DNA of 16,599 bases, taken from MWAR01 sp036567845 (lineage in GTDB: Bacteria > Muiribacteriota > Ozemobacteria > Ozemobacterales > Ozemobacteraceae). The DNA is taken from positions 1 through 16,599 of the forward strand of contig DATCTT010000051.1 of NCBI GenBank assembly GCA_036567845.1. The letters are read 5' to 3'. Below, piece after piece: positions 1-6,742 of the stretch. The notes beneath the pieces are model-generated. The model searched no databases and had not been told where the DNA came from. It was given only the letters and a program-made list of their open reading frames with translations. The translations under genes were made by a program, and so were the position numbers. The stretch's first letter is position 1. Each line of letters opens with the position of its first letter.

Positions 1-100
1 TCGATGGCGGATGCGCGGGAGCGCCGCCGGGGGCGGGCGGCTTCTGGGCGCCGTCGCCGCTTCCGAAGAACTTGTTGAAGAAATTGTCGTTGTCGCTCAT
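1..100 (-). CDS. N-terminus of an unidentified protein (partial, runs off left edge)
   Basis: An ATG at 98-100 on the minus strand opens a frame that stays open to the window edge and encodes 33 residues. It begins MSDNDNFFNKFFGSGDG and continues into a Pro/Ala/Gly-rich stretch (about residues 20-33). The start lies 14 bases after the stop of the GspE-like gene, with an AGG upstream, so the two are probably co-transcribed. The Asn/Phe-rich start followed by a flexible low-complexity linker looks like the tether before a folded domain that lies outside the window. I cannot assign a family. The tight spacing suggests a function related to the degenerate GspE-like protein, but that is inference from position only. 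Confidence 0.6.
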   Translation of the reverse strand, partial: MSDNDNFFNKFFGSGDGAQKPPAPGGAPAHPPS

Positions 101-114
101 GGTGGGTCAGGACC

Positions 115-1785
115 TCAGAACAGGCGTAAGAACTCGTCGACGCTCGTCTCGCCGGTCGCGACCAGAGCCAGCGTGCGGTCTTCCAGGGTCGGGATCTCCT
201 GCTTGCGGGCGAACTGGTAGAACTCCTGGTATCCCTGCCGGTCGATCATCATGCGGCGCAGCGTGGGCGAGGTGGGCAGAAACTCGGTGATCAGCGTGCG
301 GCCGGCATATCCGGTCTGCTGACAGGCATCGCAGCCGACGGCCTCGAACACCGTCGGTTCTCCCGGGAACCGCAGCCGGTCCGCGATGTCGGGCGGCAGG
401 GTCGAGGGCTTCCGGCACTGCGGACACAGGGTGCGAATCAATCGTTGCGACAAAAACCCGCACAGCGAGCTCGCGACGACGACAGGGTCAGCAATCTTCT
501 CGAGAAGCCGGACGACGCTGCTGGGCGCGTCATACGCCATGAACGAGGTCATGATCGTCTTGCCGCCGAGACCCGCGAACGCGATTTCCTCGACGATCGG
601 CTGGTCGCCGAGATGATCGATGTAGACCACGTCGGGATCCAGCAGCAGAGCGAGGTCGAGACCTTCCCGGATCGACCCGATACCGCTCTGGCCGATCTGG
701 ATCTGGGTGATTTTCGAAAGATTCGACTGGACCGGATCCTCGACCGTCACGATCTTCTTCTTCTCGACATCGAAGCTGCCGAGCACATAATACTGCGTCG
801 TCGTGCGGCCCGACTCGCGCGGTCCCGTTATATAGAGTACGCCATGGTTTGCATGGACGAACGCGACCAGCTCGTCGAGGGCGGCTTTGCCGGCCTTGCC
901 GAGCTGCACCGCGATATTGCTGAAATCGTTCAGCTTGAGGATCACCATCTCGCCGTTCACGGTTGGGTAGAACATCGACTGGACGTTCACCCACCGCCCC
1001 GAGACCGAGACGCGAAAATGGCCGACGGCCATGGTCGGCGCACCGCCGCTGGCGGGAAGCGGGACCTGCGACAGCATCTTCAGTTTCGAGATGACTTCCT
1101 GGTGGACCTTGATCGGAACCTCCAGCTTGCGCGTCAGGCAGGAACAGGTGCGAAAGCGGATGACGACCCCCTTGTCAGACGGCTCGAAATGGATCCGGTC
1201 GACGCGGTTGATGATCGCCTGGCCCAAAATATAGTTGATGATTTTTTCCGGAGCCTCGAGGCCCTTCGGAATCCCACGCTCGCCCTTTTCCCCGGCGGGT
1301 TCACCGGCAGGGGCGGGGGGCAGATCGCCGGTCACGCGTTCCCCGGCATCGAGCGGCCCGTAAATCGCCGTATACGCCTGCTCAAAATCGAACTTCGTGC
1401 AGATCGAGACCGAAATCTGCAAGCCCAGCCGGGCCGCCAGCGTCTCGATCGCCTCGGATTCGAGCGGATCGACCATGCAGACGCTGAGCTGGTTCCCGGC
1501 CTGATACAGCGGCATCAGCCGGAACTCCTTCGCGAACTCGGCGGGCACGAGCTTCACGGCCGCGGGATTCACGATGTCGGCGTTCAGATGGATGAACGAG
1601 ATGTTCAGCTGGTTTCCCAACGCCCAGATGATGTCGTCCTCGGTGACGAGGCCCATGTCAATCAGGGCCGCGCCCAGCTTGAGGCCCTTCTCCTTCTGAT
1701 ACCCCAGCGCCTGCTTGAGCTGATCGCCGGTGATCAGGTTGCAATCGATCAAGATATCGCCCAGTCGTTTCTTTTGCGTACTCAT
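115..1785 (-). CDS. Degenerate GspE/PilB-family protein (MshEN domain + secretion ATPase fold)
   Basis: A 556-residue protein with the layout of type II secretion / type IV pilus assembly ATPases. It has an MshEN-like N-terminal region (about 1-145, starting MSTQKKRLGDILIDCNLIT), a Pro/Gly/Glu linker (about 150-178), then the ATPase core. Recognisable landmarks are IHFEPSDKG (198-206), PTVNGEMVILKL (274-285), TVEDPVQ (347-353) and a four-cysteine zinc site (C454, C457, C485, C488). The catalytic residues are changed. Walker A reads GPRESGRTTT (321-330, Lys to Arg at 327). The Walker B Glu is His391. The His-box His is Met416. The Asp-box Asp is Cys214. It is therefore probably a weak or inactive ATPase that acts as a structural or regulatory partner. 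The frame extends upstream to 1842, but that start lies inside the HU terminator. ATG 1785 fits the MshEN start and the promoter just upstream. No pilin or secretin gene is visible nearby. Confidence 0.88.
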   Translation of the reverse strand: MSTQKKRLGDILIDCNLITGDQLKQALGYQKEKGLKLGAALIDMGLVTEDDIIWALGNQLNISFIHLNADIVNPAAVKLVPAEFAKEFRLMPLYQAGNQLSVCMVDPLESEAIETLAARLGLQISVSICTKFDFEQAYTAIYGPLDAGERVTGDLPPAPAGEPAGEKGERGIPKGLEAPEKIINYILGQAIINRVDRIHFEPSDKGVVIRFRTCSCLTRKLEVPIKVHQEVISKLKMLSQVPLPASGGAPTMAVGHFRVSVSGRWVNVQSMFYPTVNGEMVILKLNDFSNIAVQLGKAGKAALDELVAFVHANHGVLYITGPRESGRTTTQYYVLGSFDVEKKKIVTVEDPVQSNLSKITQIQIGQSGIGSIREGLDLALLLDPDVVYIDHLGDQPIVEEIAFAGLGGKTIMTSFMAYDAPSSVVRLLEKIADPVVVASSLCGFLSQRLIRTLCPQCRKPSTLPPDIADRLRFPGEPTVFEAVGCDACQQTGYAGRTLITEFLPTSPTLRRMMIDRQGYQEFYQFARKQEIPTLEDRTLALVATGETSVDEFLRLF

Positions 1786-1795
1786 GACGAGAGGT

Positions 1796-1824
1796 ATTGT
1801 ACTGGACGGCGCGCCGCATCGCAA
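1796..1824 (-). promoter_or_regulatory. Promoter of the GspE-like gene, giving a nearly leaderless mRNA
   Basis: On the minus strand the -35 is TTGCGA (1824-1819), the spacer is 17 bases and the -10 is TACAAT (1801-1796). Only 10 bases separate the -10 from the ATG at 1785, so transcription should start about 3-5 bases before the start codon. No Shine-Dalgarno is visible there, which agrees with a leaderless message. Confidence 0.6.
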
Positions 1825-1862
1825 CAAAGAAACGGCCGGCAACCCCGAAGGGCTGCCGGCCG
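1823..1862 (-). terminator. Rho-independent terminator of the HU gene
   Basis: Just after the HU stop, GCCGGCA pairs with TGCCGGC and an inner CCC with GGG, closing a CGAA-type loop (about 1836-1861). On the minus strand this is followed by the T-rich CGTTTCTTTGTT. The tail overlaps the -35 of the next gene's promoter. Confidence 0.85.
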
Positions 1863-1876
1863 CATGATTGCTAGGA

Positions 1877-2161
1877 TTAGCGCTTGTTGGTGTTGATGGT
1901 TTCCTTCAGATCCTTGCCGGGAACGAAGCGGGCGACGTTGGTGGCCGGGATCTTGATGGTCTTCTTGGTCTGGGGGTTGATGCCGGTGCGGGCCTTGCGG
2001 GTCGCGACCTTGAAGGAGCCGAAGCCGACGAGGCGGACTTCTTCGTGCTTCTTCATGGCATTCTTGATGATGTCGAGGGTGGCGTCAAGAGCCTGGGTGG
2101 CCTGGGTCTGGGACAGGTTGGTGTTCTTGGCGATTTCCCTCACGAGTTCGATCTTCTTCAC
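1877..2161 (-). CDS. hup: HU-family DNA-binding protein
   Basis: A 94-residue nucleoid protein of normal HU length that should bind and bend DNA as a dimer. The N-terminal helices (KKIELVREIAKNTNLSQTQA) are followed by the HU core VRLVGFGSFKVATRKARTG and the DNA-binding arm region NPQTKKTIKIPATNVARFVPG, ending DLKETINTNKR. The best start is GTG at 2161, which sits 9 bases after a perfect AGGAGG and gives the usual KKxELV N-terminus. An ATG at 2209 in the same frame would add 16 residues unlike HU and would place the start inside the promoter's -10. The gene has its own promoter and terminator, so it is monocistronic. HU and IHF subunits are hard to separate by eye, but the generic chromosome context and sequence favour HU. 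Confidence 0.95.
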   Translation of the reverse strand: MKKIELVREIAKNTNLSQTQATQALDATLDIIKNAMKKHEEVRLVGFGSFKVATRKARTGINPQTKKTIKIPATNVARFVPGKDLKETINTNKR

Positions 2162-2208
2162 TTGGTGGATCCTCCTGGTAAAAATTAAGGTGGAGAACTG
2201 ATACGACA

Positions 2209-2237
2209 AGCCTACTGATCGAAAACCGGCCTGTCAA
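2209..2237 (-). promoter_or_regulatory. Sigma-70-type promoter of the HU gene
   Basis: On the minus strand there is a perfect -35 TTGACA (2237-2232), a 17-base spacer and a -10 TAGGCT (2214-2209). An AGGAGG ribosome binding site lies downstream at about 2171-2176. The -10 is imperfect but the -35 and spacing are ideal. Confidence 0.7.
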
Positions 2238-2270
2238 GCCCCCTTCGAAAAAATATTTCGCCGCGTACCC

Positions 2271-3503
2271 TTAGCTGAGCCGATTTCGAAGATTCTCGAG
2301 ACGCTGAAGCAGCTTGATCTGCTGTTCCCGAAGAAGTTCTAGTCGCGCCACGAGCACCACCATCCGCTGCCGGATCTCCTCCTTCGTCATTCCCCCGGCG
2401 GAGTTCGCATTCAGCTTGCTCCGGAGCGCCTCGAGCTCGGAAACCGTCCGCCGGAGCTCTTCCTGAACCTGCACGAGCCGGTTCTGCGTCCGCAGATACT
2501 CTTCGCGCAACGCCCGCTGCTCCTGCGCCCCGACCGGCCCCCTCCCGGCCTCGCCAAACCGCGCCCCAAGCCCCTGCCGCAGCGCGATGGCATCCATTCC
2601 GCCCGAAGCCTGATTCCGCCCGGCCTCCTCCTCGCCCTGCTGCCGGCGGCCTTCCAGCCGCTGCTCGCGCATCTTCTCGAAAAAGGCCAGGTTCTCACGA
2701 ATGCCGGTTCCGGATGGCTCGGCAGAACTGCTCTTCCCGTCGGGAAGCACGCCACCCGCGTCACTCCGTTCACCCTCCTTGAAAACGGGCTTCCAGCCTC
2801 CGGAAGCGGGCTGCCGCATCGGGGGAAGCCCTTCCGGCATCTGGGGCCGCGCCGGGCCCAGCTTCTGCGGCGTCAGGTTCTTCCATTCCCCCTGGATCCG
2901 GGCATCCTCGCCAGCCGCGTCGAATTTCTGGAACTGTTCCGCTGTCTGGGCGCGATCCCGGATGCTCGCCATCATGCCCTTCTGCAGCACCAGCTGCCGC
3001 TTGCGCCGGTCCTCGTGGGCCTTCACCGAAACCAGCCCCTCGAACACCCGCACCCGCGTCTGGCCGAACCGGTCGACATTCACATCGAACGTCGTGCCCA
3101 GCACCCCGCACACCGTCGTCGGCGTCACCACCTGGAAGGTGCGGCCCTGTTTCTTCAGATTGAACCAGCTTTCACCCACCTGAAGCTGGATGCCGTCATT
3201 CACCAGCGTTACCCGCGAGTTCGACTTGATGCGGAACAGGCTTCCATCGGGAAACCGCATCTCGCCCCGCGTCTCCCCCTCGGTGCGCAGCATGTCCTGC
3301 ACCTTCACCGCAACCGGCTCCGGCCCCAGCTCGAGCCAGGTGCCGCCCCCGTTGCGGGACAGCGCCGCCCGACCGCGCAGCAGCTGGAACATGATATCTT
3401 CGGATGCCGCGGCGAACGCCGTGTATCCCGGCCAGAGTGCCATGACCGCCGTCATGATCACCAGAACGGCCAGCATCCCGCATTTTCCCGTCATCCTCTG
3501 CAT
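2271..3503 (-). CDS. FecR-domain secreted protein with C-terminal coiled coil
   Basis: A 410-residue exported protein. Residues 1-32 form a signal peptide (basic start, hydrophobic LAVLVIMTAVMALW, likely cleavage after AFA). Residues about 64-165 match the FecR-type beta domain: VKVQDMLRTEGETRGEMRFPDGSLFRI, then VVTPTTVCGVLGTTFDV and VRVFEGLVSV. A Pro/Gly-rich low-complexity stretch follows (about 215-325), then two heptad-rich helices (about 326-364 and 375-409) that should form a coiled coil. Classical FecR proteins are membrane-anchored anti-sigma factors next to a sigma gene. Here there is neither a sigma factor nor an internal transmembrane helix, so this is more likely an envelope structural or binding protein using the FecR fold. 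The start ATG at 3503 follows GGGAGG by 9 bases. No convincing terminator separates it from HU, which has its own promoter. Confidence 0.85.
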   Translation of the reverse strand: MQRMTGKCGMLAVLVIMTAVMALWPGYTAFAAASEDIMFQLLRGRAALSRNGGGTWLELGPEPVAVKVQDMLRTEGETRGEMRFPDGSLFRIKSNSRVTLVNDGIQLQVGESWFNLKKQGRTFQVVTPTTVCGVLGTTFDVNVDRFGQTRVRVFEGLVSVKAHEDRRKRQLVLQKGMMASIRDRAQTAEQFQKFDAAGEDARIQGEWKNLTPQKLGPARPQMPEGLPPMRQPASGGWKPVFKEGERSDAGGVLPDGKSSSAEPSGTGIRENLAFFEKMREQRLEGRRQQGEEEAGRNQASGGMDAIALRQGLGARFGEAGRGPVGAQEQRALREEYLRTQNRLVQVQEELRRTVSELEALRSKLNANSAGGMTKEEIRQRMVVLVARLELLREQQIKLLQRLENLRNRLS

Positions 3504-3836
3504 GCCTACAGACCTCCCGGAGTGATACGAATACCCACAGTATACCGCACAGCTCCGTCTTCTTTCGTGCCCGGTGTGAGTTGTTGAGCCGGAAAACCCG
3601 ATCCACAGATTGCACAGGTGCAGCAGATGGCCCTCTCAGGAGAATTTCGAACCCCGCACCGGACCGATGGGTCCGGCTGGACTGCGCCATCCAGGCGCCG
3701 CCGGCCCACTTCCCGCCTCGTGCGGGTCGGGCCGCCGTTTCCCCTGATGTCTGTCGCCGTGATGGACAACCGGGGCGTTTTCAGCTACGTTTGAAGAGAG
3801 GGGAAGTACCCCCGATCCCGTGAGAGGAGGCATGCC
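3504..3836. other. Intergenic region between divergent FecR and zinc-ribbon genes
   Basis: This 333-base stretch has no gene I can support. It must carry the promoters of both flanking genes. For FecR, a near-consensus -10 TATACT on the minus strand (3544-3539) is visible without a clear -35. A 7-bp perfect inverted repeat (CCGGACC/GGTCCGG, about 3658-3675) lies in the middle. Short frames crossing it have no ribosome binding site and no recognisable product. Confidence 0.5.
3763..3791 (+). promoter_or_regulatory. Candidate promoter of the 48-residue zinc-ribbon gene
   Basis: The -35 TGGACA (3763-3768), a 17-base spacer and -10 TACGTT (3786-3791) lie about 45 bases before the start codon. 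The -35 matches five of six consensus bases; the -10 is weak. Confidence 0.35.
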
Positions 3837-3983
3837 ATGGAAAATGATGCCGTGACGATCGAGTGCCCGTGCGGTGCGGTGTTCGAGGTGGAAAGCGAAG
3901 AGGTCGACGGTGCCGGTGATCGCTGGACGCGCTGCCCCAAATGCCACCGGAAGCTTCCAATCCCTGAAGAAGACGAAGACTGA
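3837..3983 (+). CDS. Small zinc-ribbon protein (48 aa)
   Basis: A 48-residue acidic protein starting MENDAVTIECPCGAVFEVES and ending in an acidic tail PIPEEDED. The pairs C10-P-C12 and C33-PK-C36 sit like the two knuckles of a zinc ribbon; the first has only one residue between the cysteines. The ATG at 3837 lies 6 bases after a perfect AGGAGG, so translation is well supported despite the small size. An earlier ATG at 3832 is in a frame that stops after seven codons. A terminator follows at once, so the gene is transcribed alone. Such proteins often bind metal, nucleic acid or a protein partner. No specific role can be read from the sequence. Confidence 0.85.
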   Translation: MENDAVTIECPCGAVFEVESEEVDGAGDRWTRCPKCHRKLPIPEEDED

Positions 3984-4002
3984 CCGCCTGTTTCCTTCGG
4001 AA

Positions 4003-4040
4003 AAAACCCGGAGTCCCTTGAGGGCCCCGGGTTTTTCTTT
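4003..4040 (+). terminator. Rho-independent terminator of the small zinc-ribbon gene
   Basis: AACCCGG pairs with CCGGGTT and an inner CCC with GGG around a TTGA loop (about 4005-4033), followed by the T-rich tail TTTTTCTTTTCT. Confidence 0.85.
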
Positions 4041-4072
4041 TCTCATCACGGAGGCAACCTCAGGTGAACAGA

Positions 4073-4165
4073 TTCACCACAGAGCACACGATGAACACAG
4101 AGGTCTCACAGAGATTTCTTTTTTCTCCGTGAACCCTCTGTGTCCTTTGTGCTCTCCGTGATGAA
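4073..4165. repeat. Long imperfect palindrome of the CACAGAG / CTCTGTG type
   Basis: Two arms of about 40 bases, 4075-4114 and 4124-4163, are imperfect reverse complements and share CACAGAG, GAGCACA and TTCAC blocks around a T-rich centre. Overlapping the left edge, GGTGAA-CAGA-TTCACC (4063-4078) makes a smaller hairpin, and CATCACGGAG is repeated at 4044-4053. From memory, similar CACAGAG-rich palindromes occur between genes in many environmental bacterial genomes. It lies between two convergent transcription units, so the transcript could fold and help end asnS transcription. Confidence 0.8.
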
Positions 4166-4212
4166 ACGGTCTTTGTCTCTGATCCAGGATGAATCTGCGG
4201 ATCGGGCCGGAC

Positions 4213-5658
4213 TCAGAACTCGGCGCTGCCGGTGGTCCGCGGGAACGGCGCCGTATCGCGGATGTTGCCCATCCCCGTCACGAACATCAGGAACCGGTCG
4301 AAGCCCAGCCCGAAGCCGCTGTGGACGGCGGTGCCATATTTGCGCGTCTCGAGATACCACCACATGCTCTCCTCGGGAATCTTGAACTCCTCGATCTTGC
4401 GTTTGAGCACGTCGTACCGTTCCTCGCGCTGGGAGCCGCCGATGATCTCGCCGATGCCGGGTGCGAGCACATCCATCGCGCGCACCGTCTTTCCGTCGTC
4501 ATTCAGCCGCATATAGAATGCTTTGATTTCCTTCGGGTAGTCGGTCAGGATCGTCGGCTTCTTGAAATGCTTCTCGACAAGATACCGCTCATGCTCCGAC
4601 TGGAGATCGATGCCCCACCTGTCGACCGGATACTGAAACTTCTTCTTTTTATTCGGGGTCGAATTTTTCAGAATCTCAATCGCCTCGGTGTAGGTGATTC
4701 GCTCGAACTTGTTCTCGAGCATGAACTGCAGCTTCTGCAGCAGGCCCATTTCGCTGCGTTCCTCCTGTTTCTTCGTTTTCTCCTCCTCGGCGAGGCGCTT
4801 GTCGAAGAACTCGAGGTCCTCCTTGCAATTGTCGAGAGCATAGCGCACGAGATATTTCAAAAATTCCTCGGCCAGGTCCATGTTGTCGTTCAGATCGGCG
4901 AACGCAACCTCCGGTTCGATCATCCAGAACTCGGCCGCATGGCGGGTGGTGTTCGAGTTCTCGGCGCGGAACGTCGGGCCAAACGTATAGATCTTGCCGA
5001 GCGACATCGCGGCCAGTTCGCCTTCGAGCTGGCCGGAAACGGTGAGGTTGGTGGATTTACCGAAGAAGTCCTTTGAAAAATCGACGCTTCCGTCTTCCTT
5101 CAGGGGCGGGTTCTTCGGATCCAGCGTCGTGACGCGAAACATCGCGCCGGCGCCCTCACAGTCCGACCCGGTGATGATCGGGGTGTGCATGTAGAAGAAG
5201 CCGCGGTCGTTGAAAAACTTGTGGATTGCGAACGCCATCGCATGCCGGATGCGGAACATCGCGCCGAACGTGTTGGTGCGGAACCGCAGATGCCCGATCT
5301 CGCGCAGGAACTCAAGCGAGTGTTTCTTCGGCTGGAGTGGGTATTTTTCGGGATCGGCAGCGCCGAGCACCTCGACCTTCTGCGCTTTCAGCTCGACCGC
5401 TTGGCCGCTTCCCTGAGAAGCAACGAGGTTGCCGGTGATGCGCACGGCCGCGCCGGTGGTGACATCCGTCAGCATGGCTTCGGTGATCACACCGCCCTCG
5501 AGATCGGCCACGGCCTGGATGTTCTGGATCGTCGAACCGTCGTTGACGGCGATGAAGGCGACATTTTTGCTGGTGCGCTTCGTCCGGACCCACCCGTTGA
5601 CGACGATGGGATCGGAAGAAGGGGACATCTTGAGGATCTGTGCGATCGACGGCTGCAT
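4213..5658 (-). CDS. asnS: Asparaginyl-tRNA synthetase
   Basis: A 481-residue class IIb aminoacyl-tRNA synthetase that charges tRNA-Asn with asparagine in the cytoplasm. The N-terminal OB-fold anticodon-binding domain (about 18-100, including VVNGWVRTKRTSKNVAFI) is followed by the class II catalytic domain. Motif 2 is FRAENSNTTRHAAEFWMIEPE (230-250) and motif 3 includes GFGLGFDRFLMF (448-459), ending NIRDTAPFPRTTGSAEF. APGIGEIIGGSQREER (399-414) and SEHERY are also conserved. It is slightly longer than the usual 460-470 residues because of a charged Lys/Glu-rich insertion at about 287-304. The start follows GGAGG. The AsnRS-type motifs distinguish it from AspRS, so this organism probably makes Asn-tRNA directly. 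It stands alone, with its own promoter. Confidence 0.97.
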   Translation of the reverse strand: MQPSIAQILKMSPSSDPIVVNGWVRTKRTSKNVAFIAVNDGSTIQNIQAVADLEGGVITEAMLTDVTTGAAVRITGNLVASQGSGQAVELKAQKVEVLGAADPEKYPLQPKKHSLEFLREIGHLRFRTNTFGAMFRIRHAMAFAIHKFFNDRGFFYMHTPIITGSDCEGAGAMFRVTTLDPKNPPLKEDGSVDFSKDFFGKSTNLTVSGQLEGELAAMSLGKIYTFGPTFRAENSNTTRHAAEFWMIEPEVAFADLNDNMDLAEEFLKYLVRYALDNCKEDLEFFDKRLAEEEKTKKQEERSEMGLLQKLQFMLENKFERITYTEAIEILKNSTPNKKKKFQYPVDRWGIDLQSEHERYLVEKHFKKPTILTDYPKEIKAFYMRLNDDGKTVRAMDVLAPGIGEIIGGSQREERYDVLKRKIEEFKIPEESMWWYLETRKYGTAVHSGFGLGFDRFLMFVTGMGNIRDTAPFPRTTGSAEF

Positions 5659-5684
5659 GATTCACGCCACCTCCATAGACAATT

Positions 5685-5703
5685 GCGGGCCCGTCCGGCC
5701 CGC
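5685..5703 (-). promoter_or_regulatory. asnS: GC hairpin in the asnS 5' leader
   Basis: GCGGGCC pairs with GGCCCGC around a five-base loop, between the asnS promoter and its ribosome binding site. No T run follows, so it is not an obvious terminator. It could stabilise the mRNA or be part of a leader structure. I see no T-box specifier or antiterminator element. Confidence 0.4.
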
Positions 5704-5712
5704 GAACGCCCG

Positions 5713-5742
5713 GTTATACCCCGAATCCCCTGCCTGCATCAA
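5713..5742 (-). promoter_or_regulatory. asnS: Promoter of asnS
   Basis: On the minus strand the -35 is TTGATG (5742-5737), the spacer is 18 bases and the -10 is TATAAC (5718-5713), about 55 bases before the start codon. The -10 is near consensus. Confidence 0.6.
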
Positions 5743-5931
5743 GTGCCTCATCACCGAAGGGCGCGGAGAATGCTCGAGAAATCGTCGGTCCCAAGGGGAT
5801 TTTGGCGTATCCCGGCGGTCAGGTGACGGGAGACTGCGCTTTGTGGTAGGCTATGATTTATAGAGAAAGATGTGCGCCCGGCACAGACATCAGGGCGTTT
5901 ACAGAGAGATCGACAACAGAGGATCATCACC

Positions 5932-6686
5932 ATGAGCATGATCGAGTGTGGTGAATGCGGCAAAGAAATTTCTTCCCACGCCGCACGGTGTGTTCACTGC
6001 GGGTTTCCGCTTCCGGAAAACAGCCCCGGCGTGAAGTGGGGACGGTTTCTGGCCCTCGGCCTGGTCGTTATGGCCGTCACGACGGCGCTGATCTTCAACG
6101 GGAATGCGCTCGTCGACGCGATCGAAACTGTCCGAACGGCGTATGCCTCTCCAGACACAGCTCTCACGCATTCTCCGGGGGGGCCAGCCGTGGATCGGCA
6201 ACCGGAAGCCATGCGCTTCCATCCGGTGCTCAGATGGCGGCTTCGTCCGCGGCTGATGTGGTTCAGGCAGCATTCAAGCATGATCCCGCCTCGATCATCC
6301 GGCGCGTCATCGCCAGGGACAGAGAAATCTTCACAACATTCAAAGCTCTCGATTACGAACACTACTGGACGGCCGACGATCTCGACCTCGTCGCCCGGTG
6401 TGAGGCCGACCGCAAGGAGCTTCTCTACGGCCTCTCGGCGTTGCACCTGACGGATCAGAATCCGGATTACGAGCTGCTCATGGATTTTCTCCAGATGGAA
6501 AACCGGGTGGCCATGACGGTGATCGCATATTACGAGGATCTGATCCCCGCCAAATACTCGCGACCGGCCACAGCCCTGTTCGTTCAGCGCCTCCAGAAGG
6601 CCTTTGCGGAAATCCGCGAGTATGAGAGGAAGGTCGAAAAATTCGGCTGGACACGTGCGTATGCAGAGTGGGGAGTCCGGCGCTAA
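5932..6686 (+). pseudogene. Zinc-ribbon membrane protein, split by a -1 frameshift in a G7 run
   Basis: The start ATG at 5932 follows AGAGG by 9 bases. The first frame encodes a zinc ribbon (C6, C9, C20, C23 in MIECGECGKEISSHAARCVHCGF) and one transmembrane helix (about 38-58). It then loses coding character near residue 84, at seven G (6177-6183). A second frame takes over there (AQMAASSAADVVQAAFKHDP...) and gives a helical C-terminal domain ending at 6686. One extra G would join both halves into a 251-residue protein. Without it, the first frame ends at 6450 after 172 residues. The cause may be a sequencing error in the homopolymer, a phase-variable tract, programmed slippage or true decay. 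The helical part is rich in charged residues, like the next gene. A good -10 (TATGAT, 5852-5857) lies upstream but has no clear -35. Function unknown. Confidence 0.75.
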
Positions 6687-6742
6687 CCCGATGACGGGTC
6701 TGCCCGCGGAAGCCCCATTCCGGGAAGAAACGGAGAGATCCC

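Noticed and set aside
1786..1842. In-frame extension of the GspE-like protein to an upstream start at 1842
   Set aside because: The extra 19 residues would be encoded within the HU terminator and this gene's own promoter, and they are unlike an MshEN start.
445..1896. Long plus-strand open frame of 483 codons opposite the GspE-like gene
   Set aside because: It is a GC-bias shadow rich in Arg/Asp with no domain. The minus-strand frame has clear family motifs.
2162..2209. ATG start of HU at 2209
   Set aside because: It adds 16 residues unlike HU and overlaps the -10 box. GTG 2161 has a perfect AGGAGG and the normal HU N-terminus.
2244..2258. Possible FecR terminator (CGAAA...TTTCG with a T run)
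   Set aside because: The stem is only five A/T-rich pairs and is too weak to support a call.
3640..3665. tRNA T-loop-like TTCGAA between FecR and the small zinc-ribbon gene
   Set aside because: The flanks do not pair as a T stem and no acceptor or anticodon arm is present on either strand.
4073..4165. CRISPR-like repeat array
   Set aside because: The CACAGAG blocks are arranged as one inverted repeat, not as direct repeats separated by regular spacers.
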